Translations under genes and position numbers: made by a program
Shown here: positions 42,823 through 52,122 of the stretch, one piece after another
Position numbering within the stretch: the stretch's first letter is position 1
How the letters are laid out: each line of letters begins with the position of its first letter
The notes under the pieces: generated by a model
Database searches by the model: none
What the model saw: only the letters and a program-made list of their open reading frames with translations
What the model was told of the DNA's origin: nothing
DNA from: Phenylobacterium sp.
GTDB lineage: Bacteria; Pseudomonadota; Alphaproteobacteria; Caulobacterales; Caulobacteraceae
Reading direction: 5' to 3'
NCBI RefSeq assembly: GCF_030679875.1
Contig: NZ_JAUXSP010000006.1
Span: 1 to 64,000 of the forward strand
Length of the DNA stretch: 64,000 nucleotides

Positions 42823-44010
42823 ATGACCGAGCTTGACGATCTGCGCGCCGCCGCCCGCGCCTGGGTGGCGGACAACTTCCCCAGGGAATTGGCCGGCCGC
42901 GCGCCGGTCATGGGTCAACGGGACCTTGACGACACCGCAGCGCTTGAAGCCTGGAAGACCCGCCTGTGCGCCAAGGGCTGGGGCGTGCCCACCTGGCCTG
43001 TGGAATATGGCGGAGGCGGGCTGTCTCCGGCGGGGGCGAAGGTGATCCGCGAGGAGATCCGCAAGGCCGGCGGCTGGAACCCCATTGGCTGGAGCATGGG
43101 GGTGCGGATGTTCGGTCCCACCTTGCTGGAATATGGAACCGAGGCGCAGAAGCAGCGGCATCTCCCGTCCATCGCCCGTGGCGAAACCCGCTGGTGCCAG
43201 GGCTATTCAGAGCCGGGCGCAGGCTCGGACCTGGCGTCGCTGCAGACAAGGGCGCAGGACGCCGGCGACCACTTCGTCGTCAACGGTCAGAAGATCTGGA
43301 CCTCGGGCGCGCAATACGCCGACTGGTGCTTCTGCCTCGTGCGCACCGATCCGACCCGGAAGCATGAGGGCATCAGCTTCCTGATGATCGACATGGGCTC
43401 GCCGGGAATTGAGGTGCGGCCCATCCAGTTGATCTCGGGGTCTTCACCCTTCTGCGAGACCTTCTTCACCGATGTGAGGGTCCCCAAAGAGAACCTGCTG
43501 GGTCCGCTTAACGGCGGCTGGACAGTGGGCAAGCGCCTCCTGCAGTACGAGCGCCAGCGCAGCGACGACGCGCCCGCCCGCCCGGGGGAAGCGCGACCGC
43601 TCAACGAGGTGGCCGTCGAAATTCTCGGGCTGGACGCTGCGGGCTGTCTGGCTGACCCTGATCTGCGCCCCAGACTCACCGAACACCTGATGGACCGCAG
43701 GCTGCTGCGCCTGACCATGGATCGCGCCGCGGCGGACGCCAAAGGGGCGGGACCAAGCGCGGCGACGTCGATCCTGAAGAACGTCTCCTCGGTGGTGAAC
43801 CAGACCCGGGCCGAACTGCTGCTGGAGATCTATGGCCTGGGCGGGCTCGGCTGGGAGGGCGAAGACTTTGATCCAGACGCCCTGGCCAACACCCGCGAAT
43901 GGCTCTCGGGCAAGGCCTCGACCATCTATGCCGGGTCCTATGAGATCCAGAACAACATCATATCCAAGCGCATTCTGGCTCTGCCCGATCCCGCCAGCGC
44001 AGCGGCCTGA
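42823..44010 (+). CDS. Acyl-CoA dehydrogenase
   Basis: Encodes 395 residues from ATG 42823. The FAD-binding signature WCQGYSEPGAGSDLASLQTR and the C-terminal ASTIYAGSYEIQNNIISKRI are those of the acyl-CoA dehydrogenase family; the latter ends the active-site domain. It oxidises an acyl-CoA at the alpha-beta position with electron transfer to ETF. It diverges from the amidohydrolase, 157 bp apart, and precedes a hydrolase by 32 bases. Confidence 0.92.
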   Translation: MTELDDLRAAARAWVADNFPRELAGRAPVMGQRDLDDTAALEAWKTRLCAKGWGVPTWPVEYGGGGLSPAGAKVIREEIRKAGGWNPIGWSMGVRMFGPTLLEYGTEAQKQRHLPSIARGETRWCQGYSEPGAGSDLASLQTRAQDAGDHFVVNGQKIWTSGAQYADWCFCLVRTDPTRKHEGISFLMIDMGSPGIEVRPIQLISGSSPFCETFFTDVRVPKENLLGPLNGGWTVGKRLLQYERQRSDDAPARPGEARPLNEVAVEILGLDAAGCLADPDLRPRLTEHLMDRRLLRLTMDRAAADAKGAGPSAATSILKNVSSVVNQTRAELLLEIYGLGGLGWEGEDFDPDALANTREWLSGKASTIYAGSYEIQNNIISKRILALPDPASAAA

Positions 44011-44042
44011 CCTCACAAGAAATCGCCAGCCTAGGGGACGAG

Positions 44043-44825
44043 ATGGACTTCATTGGCGAGAAGACGGCTGACGGCGTCACCCGGCGGGAGTTCCGCCTGC
44101 AGGTGGGCGGCGACACGGTGCCGGGCTGCGTCTGGGCGCCCGAAGGCGCGAAGGGCGCGCGGCCCTTGATCCTGCTGGGCCACGGGGGCTCACAGCACAA
44201 GAAGGCGGCCAATATCGCCGGAGCCGCCGTCACTCACGCCCAGACGTTGGGCTATGCGACCGTGGCCATCGATGCGCCGGGCCATGGCGACCGCATCAGC
44301 CGCGAGGCCGCCGAAAAGGGCCGCGCCGCAGCCCTGGCCGCCGGCCGCGCCGCCCAGGAGGGCAAGCGCCCCGAAGGCGGTGAGCGGCCAAAGCTTTCCC
44401 GCGACCCCGAGACGGTCGCCAAGGTGACCGCCGAATGGAAGGCCACCCTGGACGCCGCCCAGGGGCTCGACTTCATCGGCTCAGACCACAAGGTCGGCTA
44501 TTGGGGCGTCTCCATGGGGACGCGGTTCGGCGTGCCGTTCGTGGCCGAGGAGCCCCGGATCGCCTGCGCCATCTTCGGCCTATTCGGGGTCTTTCCAGGG
44601 CTTGAGGACCACAAGGCCGCCGCCGAGCAAATCCAGATCCCGCTGATGTTCGTCTACCAGTGGGAGGACGAGCTGATGAAGCGCGACCAGGGCCTCGCCC
44701 TGTTCGACGCCTTCGGTTCGACCGAGAAGACCCTGCACGTCAATCCGGGGCGCCATGTGGAGATTCCCGCCCATGAGCGCGACTCCTGGCTGCCCTTCTG
44801 GAAGCGTCATCTGGGTCAGGCCTGA
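44043..44825 (+). CDS. Alpha/beta hydrolase (dienelactone-hydrolase-like)
   Basis: Encodes 260 residues. The alpha/beta-hydrolase fold shows in PLILLGHGGSQHKKA (oxyanion side), VAIDAPGHGDR, and the nucleophile elbow GYWGVSMGTRFG with Ser as G-x-S-x-G. A late His block PGRHVEIP and Asp in WEDELMKRDQG complete the likely triad. Same strand as the acyl-CoA dehydrogenase and likely co-transcribed with it. Confidence 0.85.
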   Translation: MDFIGEKTADGVTRREFRLQVGGDTVPGCVWAPEGAKGARPLILLGHGGSQHKKAANIAGAAVTHAQTLGYATVAIDAPGHGDRISREAAEKGRAAALAAGRAAQEGKRPEGGERPKLSRDPETVAKVTAEWKATLDAAQGLDFIGSDHKVGYWGVSMGTRFGVPFVAEEPRIACAIFGLFGVFPGLEDHKAAAEQIQIPLMFVYQWEDELMKRDQGLALFDAFGSTEKTLHVNPGRHVEIPAHERDSWLPFWKRHLGQA

Positions 44826-44834
44826 CCCCGAGGG

Positions 44835-46469
44835 TCAGGCTGCGGCGGCGCTCGTCTCAGCCATGGCCCGGGCGACCGCTTCAGCGATCTTGATGCCGTC
44901 GATCGCCGCCGAATAGATCCCCCCGGCATAGCCGGCGCCTTCGCCGGCGGGGAACAGGCCCCGCACGTTGAGGCTCTGGAAGCTCGCATCGCGGGTAATG
45001 CGGACGGGCGACGAGGTGCGGGTCTCGACCCCGGTCAACAGGGCGTCGGAGTCGTCATAGCGGGGGATTTTGCGGCCGAAGACGGGCAGGGCCTCGCGCA
45101 TGGCCTCGATCGCATAGTCAGGCATCAGTGGCGCAAGGTCGGTGGGCCGCACGCCGGGGCGATAGCTGGGGGTGACGGGCCCGAGGGCGGTCGAAGCCTG
45201 TCCAGCCATGAAGTCACCCAGCCTTTGGCCCGGGGCGAAATAGTCGCTCCCCCCCGCGACGAAGGCCCGGGCCTCCAGGTCGCGCTGAAGTTCGATTCCG
45301 GCCAGGGGATGGTCGCTGCCATAGTCGGCCGGCGAAATCCCGACCACGAAGCCGGCGTTGGCGTTGCGTTCGTTGCGCGAATACTGGCTCATCCCATTGG
45401 TGACCAGACGCCCAGGCTCAGAGGCCGCGGCCACCACAGTGCCGCCAGGGCACATGCAGAAGCTGTAGACCGTCCGGCCATTGGCGCAGGGGTGCGAGAG
45501 GGAATAGGCCGCAGCCCCCAGGTCTGGATGGCCGGCGCAGGGTCCGAACATCGCCTGGTCGATCCAGGATTGCGGATGCTCGATGCGGAAGCCGATCGAG
45601 AAGGGCTTGGCCTCGATGTGAACGCCCCGGTCGTAGAGCGACTGGAAGGTGTCGCGGGAGGAGTGGCCGATGGCGAGGACCACCTGATCGGCCTCCAGAA
45701 ACTCGCCGGTGTGCAGGTGAACGCCCCGCACCCGATGGCCGCCATCAGCGCCGCGATCCAGCTCCAGATCGGTGACCCGCTGCTGAAAGCGGTACTCGCC
45801 ACCCAGGGCCTCGATCTTGGCGCGCATGGCCTCGACCATGGTCACCAGCCGAAAGGTGCCAATATGCGGATGGGCCTCGGTGAGAATCTCCGCTGGCGCG
45901 CCCGCCGCCACGAACTCGGTGAGCACCTTGCGGCCGAGGAAGCGGGGGTCCTTGATCTGGCTATAGAGCTTGCCGTCGGAAAAGGTGCCGGCCCCGCCCT
46001 CGCCGTATTGGACGTTGGATTCGGGGTTCAGCTCGCTGCGCCGCCAGAGCGCCCAGGTGTCCTTGGTCCGCTCCCGCACCACCTTGCCGCGATCCAGGAT
46101 GATGGGCCGAAATCCCATCTCCGCCAGGATCAGACCGGCGAACAGGCCACAGGGTCCGGCGCCGATGACCACGGGGCGCAGGCGCCCTGGGGGCGGGCTT
46201 GAGGTCACGTGGCGATAGCTGGTGTCGGGCGCCAGCCGGATGTGCGGGTCATCGGCCAGTCTCTGGCGAATGCTGGCTTCATCCTTCACGTCCACGTCGA
46301 CGATATAGACCTTGAGGATCGCTGACTTGCGCCGGGCGTCATGGGCCCGCTTCCAGACCGACCAGCTCTTCAGATCGGCCTCTTCCACGCCGAGCCGCGC
46401 CGCGATGGCCGCCGGCAGGGCGGCTGGGGCATGATCCAGGGGCAGTTTGAGTTCGGAGATCCGCAGCAT
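44835..46469 (-). CDS. FAD-dependent dehydrogenase (uncharacterised family)
   Basis: Encodes 544 residues. The FAD-binding Gly motif VVIGAGPCGLFAGLILAEMG appears around residue 105, after an N-terminal domain of about 100 residues. A second dinucleotide-type block (ADQVVLAIGHSS) and the C-terminal GEGAGYAGGIYSAAIDGIK complete the pattern of the widespread 'FAD-dependent dehydrogenase' family (COG2509-like). Physiological substrate unknown. It converges with the hydrolase gene, nine bases apart. Confidence 0.88.
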   Translation of the reverse strand: MLRISELKLPLDHAPAALPAAIAARLGVEEADLKSWSVWKRAHDARRKSAILKVYIVDVDVKDEASIRQRLADDPHIRLAPDTSYRHVTSSPPPGRLRPVVIGAGPCGLFAGLILAEMGFRPIILDRGKVVRERTKDTWALWRRSELNPESNVQYGEGGAGTFSDGKLYSQIKDPRFLGRKVLTEFVAAGAPAEILTEAHPHIGTFRLVTMVEAMRAKIEALGGEYRFQQRVTDLELDRGADGGHRVRGVHLHTGEFLEADQVVLAIGHSSRDTFQSLYDRGVHIEAKPFSIGFRIEHPQSWIDQAMFGPCAGHPDLGAAAYSLSHPCANGRTVYSFCMCPGGTVVAAASEPGRLVTNGMSQYSRNERNANAGFVVGISPADYGSDHPLAGIELQRDLEARAFVAGGSDYFAPGQRLGDFMAGQASTALGPVTPSYRPGVRPTDLAPLMPDYAIEAMREALPVFGRKIPRYDDSDALLTGVETRTSSPVRITRDASFQSLNVRGLFPAGEGAGYAGGIYSAAIDGIKIAEAVARAMAETSAAAA

Positions 46470-46497
46470 CCCGCTCCCTTTAGCCCCTCGGCGCTAC

Positions 46498-47421
46498 TTA
46501 TGCATCCGCTGCGGTAGCAAGGGGCTTCGGGAGAGCGGAGACCCCGGCCGCGACGACGGTCCCGGCCTGCCGACGAAGGTCCTCAGTCGTGGCGCCGCCG
46601 TCAGGCGCCCAGCCGGGAGCGGCGAAAAGATAGCCCACCACCGCCTTCGGGGAGCGCGCCTTGCGAAGATCTTTGATCAGTCCGATCCAGCCATGCAACT
46701 CGACATAAAATGGGTTGTAGGAGCGCAGGGGGGTGACGAGGCCAAAGTCACAGGGCTCATCGTCCCGCTCGGGTACAAAGGTCCCGAACAGCCTGTCAAA
46801 GATGATGAGGACGCCGCCATAGTTGGCGTCGAGATAGTTCAGATTGCGGGCGTGGTGCACCCGATGGTGCGATGGCGTGTTCAGCACCCATTCCAGAGGC
46901 CCCAGCCGCGGGATCGTCTCGGAGTGAATCCAGAACTGATAGAGCAGGTTCAAGGTGAGGCTGAAGAGCACTACCGCCGGGTCGAAGCCCAGGAAGGCCA
47001 GGGGGACGTAGAACACTGTGGCCCCCGCGATGCGACTGGTTATGCCCAACCGGAAGGCCGCAGCGAAAGAGATCTGTTCAGGGGAATGATGCACGGCATG
47101 GGTGGCCCAGAACCAGCGGATGCGGTGGCTGGCCCGGTGGAACCAGTAGTAACAGAACTCCTGGCCCAGGAAGAGCAGGGGAAACTGCCACAACCGATCG
47201 AGTTCAAAGTCGAGGATCCGGTGCTCGTAGGCGAACGCAAGGAGCGGCGCCGCCAGGCCTACGGGCGCGACAAAGCGCATGAGGATCGTGCCAGCCAGGT
47301 CGAACATCGAGACCCCGAACGCGCGCCAGTCATAGTCTCCCCGGCGCAGGCTCCAGATCACACCCTCCGCGATGGCCACCAGGACCAGAACGCCGACGAT
47401 GGGCAGCAGGATGGTAGACAT
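46498..47421 (-). CDS. Sterol desaturase/fatty acid hydroxylase family protein
   Basis: Encodes 307 residues with several membrane helices. The diiron histidine motifs are present: HRASH, then HAVHH with following S, and HHRVHH, separated as in the family (HX3H, HX2HH, HX2HH). It hydroxylates or desaturates a lipid at the inner membrane. It diverges from a TetR gene across 94 bp, which suggests local control. Confidence 0.9.
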   Translation of the reverse strand: MSTILLPIVGVLVLVAIAEGVIWSLRRGDYDWRAFGVSMFDLAGTILMRFVAPVGLAAPLLAFAYEHRILDFELDRLWQFPLLFLGQEFCYYWFHRASHRIRWFWATHAVHHSPEQISFAAAFRLGITSRIAGATVFYVPLAFLGFDPAVVLFSLTLNLLYQFWIHSETIPRLGPLEWVLNTPSHHRVHHARNLNYLDANYGGVLIIFDRLFGTFVPERDDEPCDFGLVTPLRSYNPFYVELHGWIGLIKDLRKARSPKAVVGYLFAAPGWAPDGGATTEDLRRQAGTVVAAGVSALPKPLATAADA

Positions 47422-47515
47422 GGCACGACCCTTGTGATGGACCGCCGCAGACGATAATTGAGAAATCCTCAGGTTTGCATTCGCTTTTGCCGTTCCTCGA
47501 CACTAGGATTCGCCC

Positions 47516-48145
47516 GTGTCGAAAGCTTTTGAATTTACAAGAAAAAAGACGAAACAGAGGCGCGCCGCCGTAACCGTGGCGACCCTGATCGAGGCCGGAT
47601 TTCAGATTCTAGAGCGAGACGGACCAGAGCGTTTCGGCACCACCGCAGTGGCCGAACGAGCCGGGGTCAGCATCGGCACCCTCTACCAATACTTCGGCAA
47701 CAAGGACGAACTGCTCAAGGCCATGGCCCGGCAGGAAGTTTCAGAGCTGCTTCAAGGCGTCGCCCGAGCGTTCGAGGCGTCTCCTCAAGGCTCTCGGGCG
47801 AGGCCTGTCGTGCGGATAATTCTCCGCACTTTCTGGGATGCGCCTCCTGATCGCCAGGCGGCGTTTCCGCTGCTGCTTCGCTATGTGGCTCGAGCCGATC
47901 TCATGCGAGAGGTGAAGGCGTTTACCGCGGGACTTGGTCGTGACCTGGCGCTCCGCCAGTCCCTCTCAGACGAGGCCGCCTTTGTTCTGACGCGCGCGGT
48001 GCTAGGCGTGGTCAGCGCAGCGGTCAGCGAGCCGCACAACCTGGACCGTCAGAAATTGGAGGACGAGTTGGTGCATTTGATCCTGCGCTATCTCAACCTG
48101 GGAGGCGCCCCGCAGGCGGTGGGAAAGGCTGGAGCCAGGGCGTGA
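47516..48145 (+). CDS. TetR-family regulator, divergent from the lipid hydroxylase
   Basis: Encodes 209 residues from a GTG. The helix-turn-helix is TLIEAGFQILERDGPERFGT then TAVAERAGVSIGTLYQYFGN, a classical AcrR-type recognition block. The last bases overlap the frame of the next gene. The divergent pair with the hydroxylase suggests it represses that gene or responds to its substrate. Confidence 0.88.
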   Translation: MSKAFEFTRKKTKQRRAAVTVATLIEAGFQILERDGPERFGTTAVAERAGVSIGTLYQYFGNKDELLKAMARQEVSELLQGVARAFEASPQGSRARPVVRIILRTFWDAPPDRQAAFPLLLRYVARADLMREVKAFTAGLGRDLALRQSLSDEAAFVLTRAVLGVVSAAVSEPHNLDRQKLEDELVHLILRYLNLGGAPQAVGKAGARA

Positions 48146-48204
48146 AGCCAGGGCGTCGGCGTCGACGTAACTACTGCGACCCCGTGCCCCCAGGAGCCCC
48201 TATC

Positions 48205-48756
48205 GTGAAACCTGTTTCCGCCGCCGCCATGGCCAGTCTGATTGTTGTTGGGTCAGCAACCCTAGGCCACGCCACTGAACCGCCGACCGCTGGCCCCCTG
48301 TCCGTCGACGGCTTCTATTCCGGTGTCTGGTATGAACAGGCCCGCACCCCCACCAGCCTGACCCGTGGCTGCGAACACGCCACCACCACCTATGGCCGGA
48401 CAGATGAAGGCCAGATCGCCGTCACCGACGCCTGCCGCCAGGGTGGGGCGGAGGGGCGAGAGCGCGCCCTGTCTGGGGTCGGGGTGATTCAGGACCCGGG
48501 CCAGAACGCCGAGCTTGCCGTTCGCTACCGCTTTGGCCCCTTCCGACCCAGCCGCACCTACCGGGTCATCGCCCATGCGCCGGATGGTCAGTGGTTCGTC
48601 TCCGCGGAGCCTGGCTTTGAGAAGATCTACATGTTCAGCCGGCCCACGGCCCTGCCGGTCCCGGAGATCGAGGCCCAGATCGCCGCCGTCCGCGCCATGG
48701 GCTACGCCGGAGAGGTGGAAATTCTGGCGACGCCAGGGCGTCCAGCCACAGACTGA
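48205..48756 (+). CDS. Secreted lipocalin-family protein
   Basis: Encodes 183 residues from GTG 48205, preceded by AGGAG (48192-48196); a frame beginning at 48142 lacks a signal. A signal peptide (VKPVSAAAMASLIVVGSATLGHA) is followed by the lipocalin motif GFYSGVWYEQARTPTS and a downstream block YRVIAHAPDGQWFVSAEPGF. It resembles Blc but has no lipobox, so it may be periplasmic. Lipocalins bind lipids or other small hydrophobic ligands. The next gene on this side is divergent in function. Confidence 0.82.
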   Translation: MKPVSAAAMASLIVVGSATLGHATEPPTAGPLSVDGFYSGVWYEQARTPTSLTRGCEHATTTYGRTDEGQIAVTDACRQGGAEGRERALSGVGVIQDPGQNAELAVRYRFGPFRPSRTYRVIAHAPDGQWFVSAEPGFEKIYMFSRPTALPVPEIEAQIAAVRAMGYAGEVEILATPGRPATD

Positions 48757-48800
48757 ACCTCAAGCGGCTCTGTCTGATCGCATCAAGGTCTGAGTTCTCT

Positions 48801-49031
48801 TTAGGCCCGAACACCCAGGGAGGCGGCCAGGGCCCGCTCGACCCGGGCCACCACGCGGTCTTCATCGGCGCCTTGCGCCCAGCGGGCGTAGACGCTGGCC
48901 AGGGACCGGGCGTGGTGATCCTGCAGGCGCACGCCCGCCGCGTCATAGGCCCGGCGCACCGCCGAACAGAACCGGTCTTCCAAGGTCACGTCATCTGTCC
49001 CCATGGGCAGAGCCGTGGGGCGCTTTGCCAA
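48801..49031 (-). CDS. Small conserved-looking hypothetical protein
   Basis: Encodes 76 residues, helical, with one Cys (DRFCSAVRRAYDAAG) and a basic-acidic heptad-like stretch (RSLASVYARWAQGADEDRVV). No family recognised. It sits beside the DUF983 gene, 25 bases downstream of its stop, and is read in the same direction. Confidence 0.6.
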   Translation of the reverse strand: MAKRPTALPMGTDDVTLEDRFCSAVRRAYDAAGVRLQDHHARSLASVYARWAQGADEDRVVARVERALAASLGVRA

Positions 49032-49056
49032 ACAGGGGGTTAATTTCTGAGGCGGA

Positions 49057-49482
49057 TTAGCCGCCGGAGGCCTTGCGGCGGTCGCGGGTGAAGCCGCCTT
49101 CGCCGTGCTTGCCGAGGCTGACGAACTCAGCGTCGCCGGCCTTGTGCACGAACTGCTCGGCCACCAGCCAGGCCTTGACGGGGCGCAGCGTGCCCAGGCA
49201 TCCGCCGATCATGGCCGGAAAGGCCACGGCGATCTGGGCCCAGATCGGCGGCTGGGCCATGACCGCCCAGATGGCCCAGAGCGTCGTCACCACGACACCG
49301 ACGCCGCTCATCACAAAGAAGGCCGGGCCATCGGCCGGGTCAGCGAATCCATAGTCCAGGCCGCACTGGTCACAGCGTTCGGCCAAGGTCAGATAGCCCT
49401 TGAAGAGCTTGCCCTGGCCGCAGTTGGGACAGCGGCAGCGAAGGCCGGCGCTGAGACTCGATGGGGGGTGGGGATTGGTCAT
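49057..49482 (-). CDS. DUF983 family membrane protein
   Basis: Encodes 141 residues. A zinc-ribbon-like pair of CxxC knuckles (CRCPNCGQG and CDQCGLDYG) is followed by two membrane segments (AFFVMSGVGVVVTTLWAIWA and IAVAFPAMIGGCLGTLRPV). The pattern is that of DUF983 proteins, small membrane proteins of unknown function often near cytochrome-oxidase or respiratory genes. The function is not known. Confidence 0.85.
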   Translation of the reverse strand: MTNPHPPSSLSAGLRCRCPNCGQGKLFKGYLTLAERCDQCGLDYGFADPADGPAFFVMSGVGVVVTTLWAIWAVMAQPPIWAQIAVAFPAMIGGCLGTLRPVKAWLVAEQFVHKAGDAEFVSLGKHGEGGFTRDRRKASGG

Positions 49483-49544
49483 GGTGATCCTGTCTTAGCA
49501 GGCCGGGCGCTTTAGGTGCAATTGCACTAAAGTCGCGGGGCCGG

Positions 49545-50936
49545 TCAGGTCAGCAGGCCTGCTCCATAGAGGGCGAGGCCGGCGGCCGCGCAGCCCAGCA
49601 GCAGCGGGACGACGCCGATCCGGAAGGCGAAAGCCGCGACGGCCGCGGCGAGTGTCAGCCCCAGGCTGGCCAGGTTCACGGAGCTCAAGACAGGCAGGTT
49701 CAAGGCGACCCAGGACGGCCCGGCGTCGCGCATTTGGGCGAACAGAACGTGAAGCGCAAACCAGAGGGCGAGGTTGAGGATCACGCCGACGACCGCCGCG
49801 GTGATCGTCGCCAGGGCGGCGTTCAGGGCGCGGGCGCTGCGCAGGGCTTCGACGAAGGGCGCGCCGAGGAAGATCCACAGGAAGCAGGGCGTAAAGGTCA
49901 CCCAGGTGGTGAGCATACCGCCCAGCACGCCGGCCCAGAGCGGATCGAGCCCGGTGGCGTTGCGCGCCGCCCCAAGGAAACCCACGAACTGGGTGACCAT
50001 GATCAATGGGCCCGGCGTGGTCTCGGCCAGGGCCAGGCCGTCCAGCATCTCGCCGGGCCTCAACCAGCCATAGGTCTGCACCGCCTCCTGGGCGACATAG
50101 GCCAGCACGGCATAGGCGCCGCCGAAGGTGACGACGGCCATTTTGGTGAAGAACACCGCGATCTGGGTGAAGACGTTGTCCCAGCCCAGCGTCAGCCCCA
50201 GGGCCAGGACCGGCGCGAGCCATAGCAGAAGGATCACCGCCGCCATCCGCAGGGCCCAGGCGAGGTTGGGTTTGGTATGCTCTGGCTGGGACTCTCCCAG
50301 AACGGTCTCGATGTCGGCTACGCCGCCGGCCGCCACGTCCCCATGACCGCCGCCGATGGAAAACCCGGGCAGCCCGGCCCGCGCCCCGAAGAAGCCGATC
50401 AGGCCGGCGGCGAGGATGATCAGGGGGAAGGCGACGCCAAAGACGGCGATGGCCAGAAAGGCGGCCGCGGCCACGGCCATCAGGGTTCTATTGCGCAAGG
50501 CCCGGCCGCCGATCCGCAGCAAGGCCTGGACGACGATCACCAGAACCGCCGATTTCAATCCGAAGAAGATCGCCGCCACAGGGCCGACCTCGCCCAGCAT
50601 CATATAGAGGATGCTCAGGCCCATGATCGCCACGAAGCCTGGCAGGACAAACAGCAGGCCCGCGACCAGGCCGCCCAGGGTTCTGTGCATCAGCCAGCCG
50701 ATATAGATGGCCAGTTGCTGCGCCTCTGGGCCTGGCAGCAGCATGCAGTAGTTGAGCGCATGCAGGAATCGCTGCTCGCCCAGCCAGCGCTTCTCCTCCA
50801 CCAGGATGCGATGCATCACCGCGATCTGGCCGGCCGGTCCGCCGAAGGAGAGGGCGGCGATGCGGCTCCAGACCTTCAGAGCCTCTGAAAAGGGGACAGG
50901 ACCTGTCGGCGGCCGGATCGGGCTGGCTTGGGTCAT
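49545..50936 (-). CDS. chrA: Chromate transporter ChrA
   Basis: Encodes 463 residues made of two homologous CHR halves, each about 200 residues with several membrane helices. The first half has FGGPAGQIAVMHRILVEEKR and the second has VTFGGAYAVLAYVAQEAVQT then PGPLIMVTQFVGF, the paired signatures of long-chain ChrA. It expels chromate at the inner membrane. It lies apart from other metal genes, and a divergent iron operon follows it across 124 bp. Confidence 0.92.
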   Translation of the reverse strand: MTQASPIRPPTGPVPFSEALKVWSRIAALSFGGPAGQIAVMHRILVEEKRWLGEQRFLHALNYCMLLPGPEAQQLAIYIGWLMHRTLGGLVAGLLFVLPGFVAIMGLSILYMMLGEVGPVAAIFFGLKSAVLVIVVQALLRIGGRALRNRTLMAVAAAAFLAIAVFGVAFPLIILAAGLIGFFGARAGLPGFSIGGGHGDVAAGGVADIETVLGESQPEHTKPNLAWALRMAAVILLLWLAPVLALGLTLGWDNVFTQIAVFFTKMAVVTFGGAYAVLAYVAQEAVQTYGWLRPGEMLDGLALAETTPGPLIMVTQFVGFLGAARNATGLDPLWAGVLGGMLTTWVTFTPCFLWIFLGAPFVEALRSARALNAALATITAAVVGVILNLALWFALHVLFAQMRDAGPSWVALNLPVLSSVNLASLGLTLAAAVAAFAFRIGVVPLLLGCAAAGLALYGAGLLT

Positions 50937-51009
50937 GCTGGCTGGCTCCGGGGCGGGTGGCCCATCCCTACGAGAATTTCCGCCCAGCGGCGAGGGCGGA
51001 GCAAGGGGT

Positions 51010-51030
51010 CATTGCGAAGGGTTCTCAATG
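51010..51030. promoter_or_regulatory. Fur-box-like palindrome before the ferric-iron transporter
   Basis: CATTGCGAA-GGG-TTCTCAATG: the two arms match in eight of nine positions. It lies 31-51 bases before the ATG of the iron-binding protein gene. The TTGCGAA/TTCTCAA half-sites match Fur-type operators, so the iron operon should be repressed in iron-replete cells. Confidence 0.75.
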
Positions 51031-51060
51031 GCTCTAAGTCTCTGTCCGATCAGAGGAGCC

Positions 51061-52122
51061 ATGTCCGTGACCCCACGCTTGACCATCTTCGCCACACTCG
51101 CCGCCACTCTGGCGCTATCGGCCTGCGGCCAATCTCCGGAGCCGACGGCAGACGGTCAGGCCGCGGCGGCCGGCGAGGTCAATGTCTATAGCGCCCGCCA
51201 CTATGACGTGGACCAGAAGATCTATGAGATGTTCACAGAGGCCACCGGCATCAGGGTCAATCGGATCGAGGGCTCAGCGCCGCAGTTGATCGCGCGGATG
51301 CAGAGCGAGGGGGCGGCCAGCCCTGCCGACGTGTTTGTCGCCGCCGATGCGGGCGCCCTGTGGCGCGCTCAAGAGGCCGGACTTCTGGCGAGCGTCAACT
51401 CCGAGGCTTTGAACGCCGCCGTGCCGGAGAACCTGCGGGAACCGGAGGGTCGCTGGTTCGGCTTCCAGCGCCGGGCGCGGGTCGTGGCATATGATGCCGC
51501 CAAGGTGCAGCCCGCCGAGATCGAAACCTACGAGGCGGTCGCCAGCCCCCGGTTCCGCGGCAAGCTGTGTGTCCGCTCGTCAGACAACGTCTACAACCTG
51601 TCCCTGGTGGGGGCGTTGATCGAGGCCTGGGGCCCGGAAAAAACCGCCGAGTGGGCCAGGGGCATCGTCGCAAACCTCGCCCGCCAGCCTGAAGGCGGAG
51701 ACCGCGACCAGATTCGCGCCGTCGGCGCCGGGGTGTGCGAAATCGCCCTGACCAACAGCTACTATTATATCCGTATGGCCGCTGGCGATGACGCGGGCGA
51801 TCGCAGCGTGACCGAGAAGGTCAAGCTGGCCTTCCCGTCGCTCGAGGGCCAGGGCGCCCATGTGAACATTTCCGGCGGCGGCGTCGCGGCGAACGCCCCG
51901 AACCGGGAGGCGGCGATTCGGTTCCTGGAATTCCTGGCCTCGCCTGAAGCCCAGACGCTGGTCTCGCAGGAGAACGGCGAATATCCCGCCAGCCCCGGCG
52001 TGGCCGTGCCGGCGCCGACCAACGCCTATGCCGACTTTACCGCCCACCCCATGTCCGTGGCCACCTATGGGCCGCGCCAGGCTGAGGCCCAGGCCTTGAT
52101 GACGGCGGCGGGGTGGCGATAG
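51061..52122 (+). CDS. fbpA: Ferric iron ABC transporter substrate-binding lipoprotein
   Basis: Encodes 353 residues from ATG 51061. The lipobox LALSAC (Cys22) anchors it to the membrane. The mature protein follows the FbpA/FutA fold, starting VNVYSARHYDVDQKIYEMFT, with the tyrosine iron ligands in NSYYYIRMA. It captures ferric iron in the periplasm for the permease and ATPase that follow. Control by the Fur-box-like site just upstream is inferred. AGAGGAG (51053-51059) is the ribosome site. Confidence 0.92.
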   Translation: MSVTPRLTIFATLAATLALSACGQSPEPTADGQAAAAGEVNVYSARHYDVDQKIYEMFTEATGIRVNRIEGSAPQLIARMQSEGAASPADVFVAADAGALWRAQEAGLLASVNSEALNAAVPENLREPEGRWFGFQRRARVVAYDAAKVQPAEIETYEAVASPRFRGKLCVRSSDNVYNLSLVGALIEAWGPEKTAEWARGIVANLARQPEGGDRDQIRAVGAGVCEIALTNSYYYIRMAAGDDAGDRSVTEKVKLAFPSLEGQGAHVNISGGGVAANAPNREAAIRFLEFLASPEAQTLVSQENGEYPASPGVAVPAPTNAYADFTAHPMSVATYGPRQAEAQALMTAAGWR

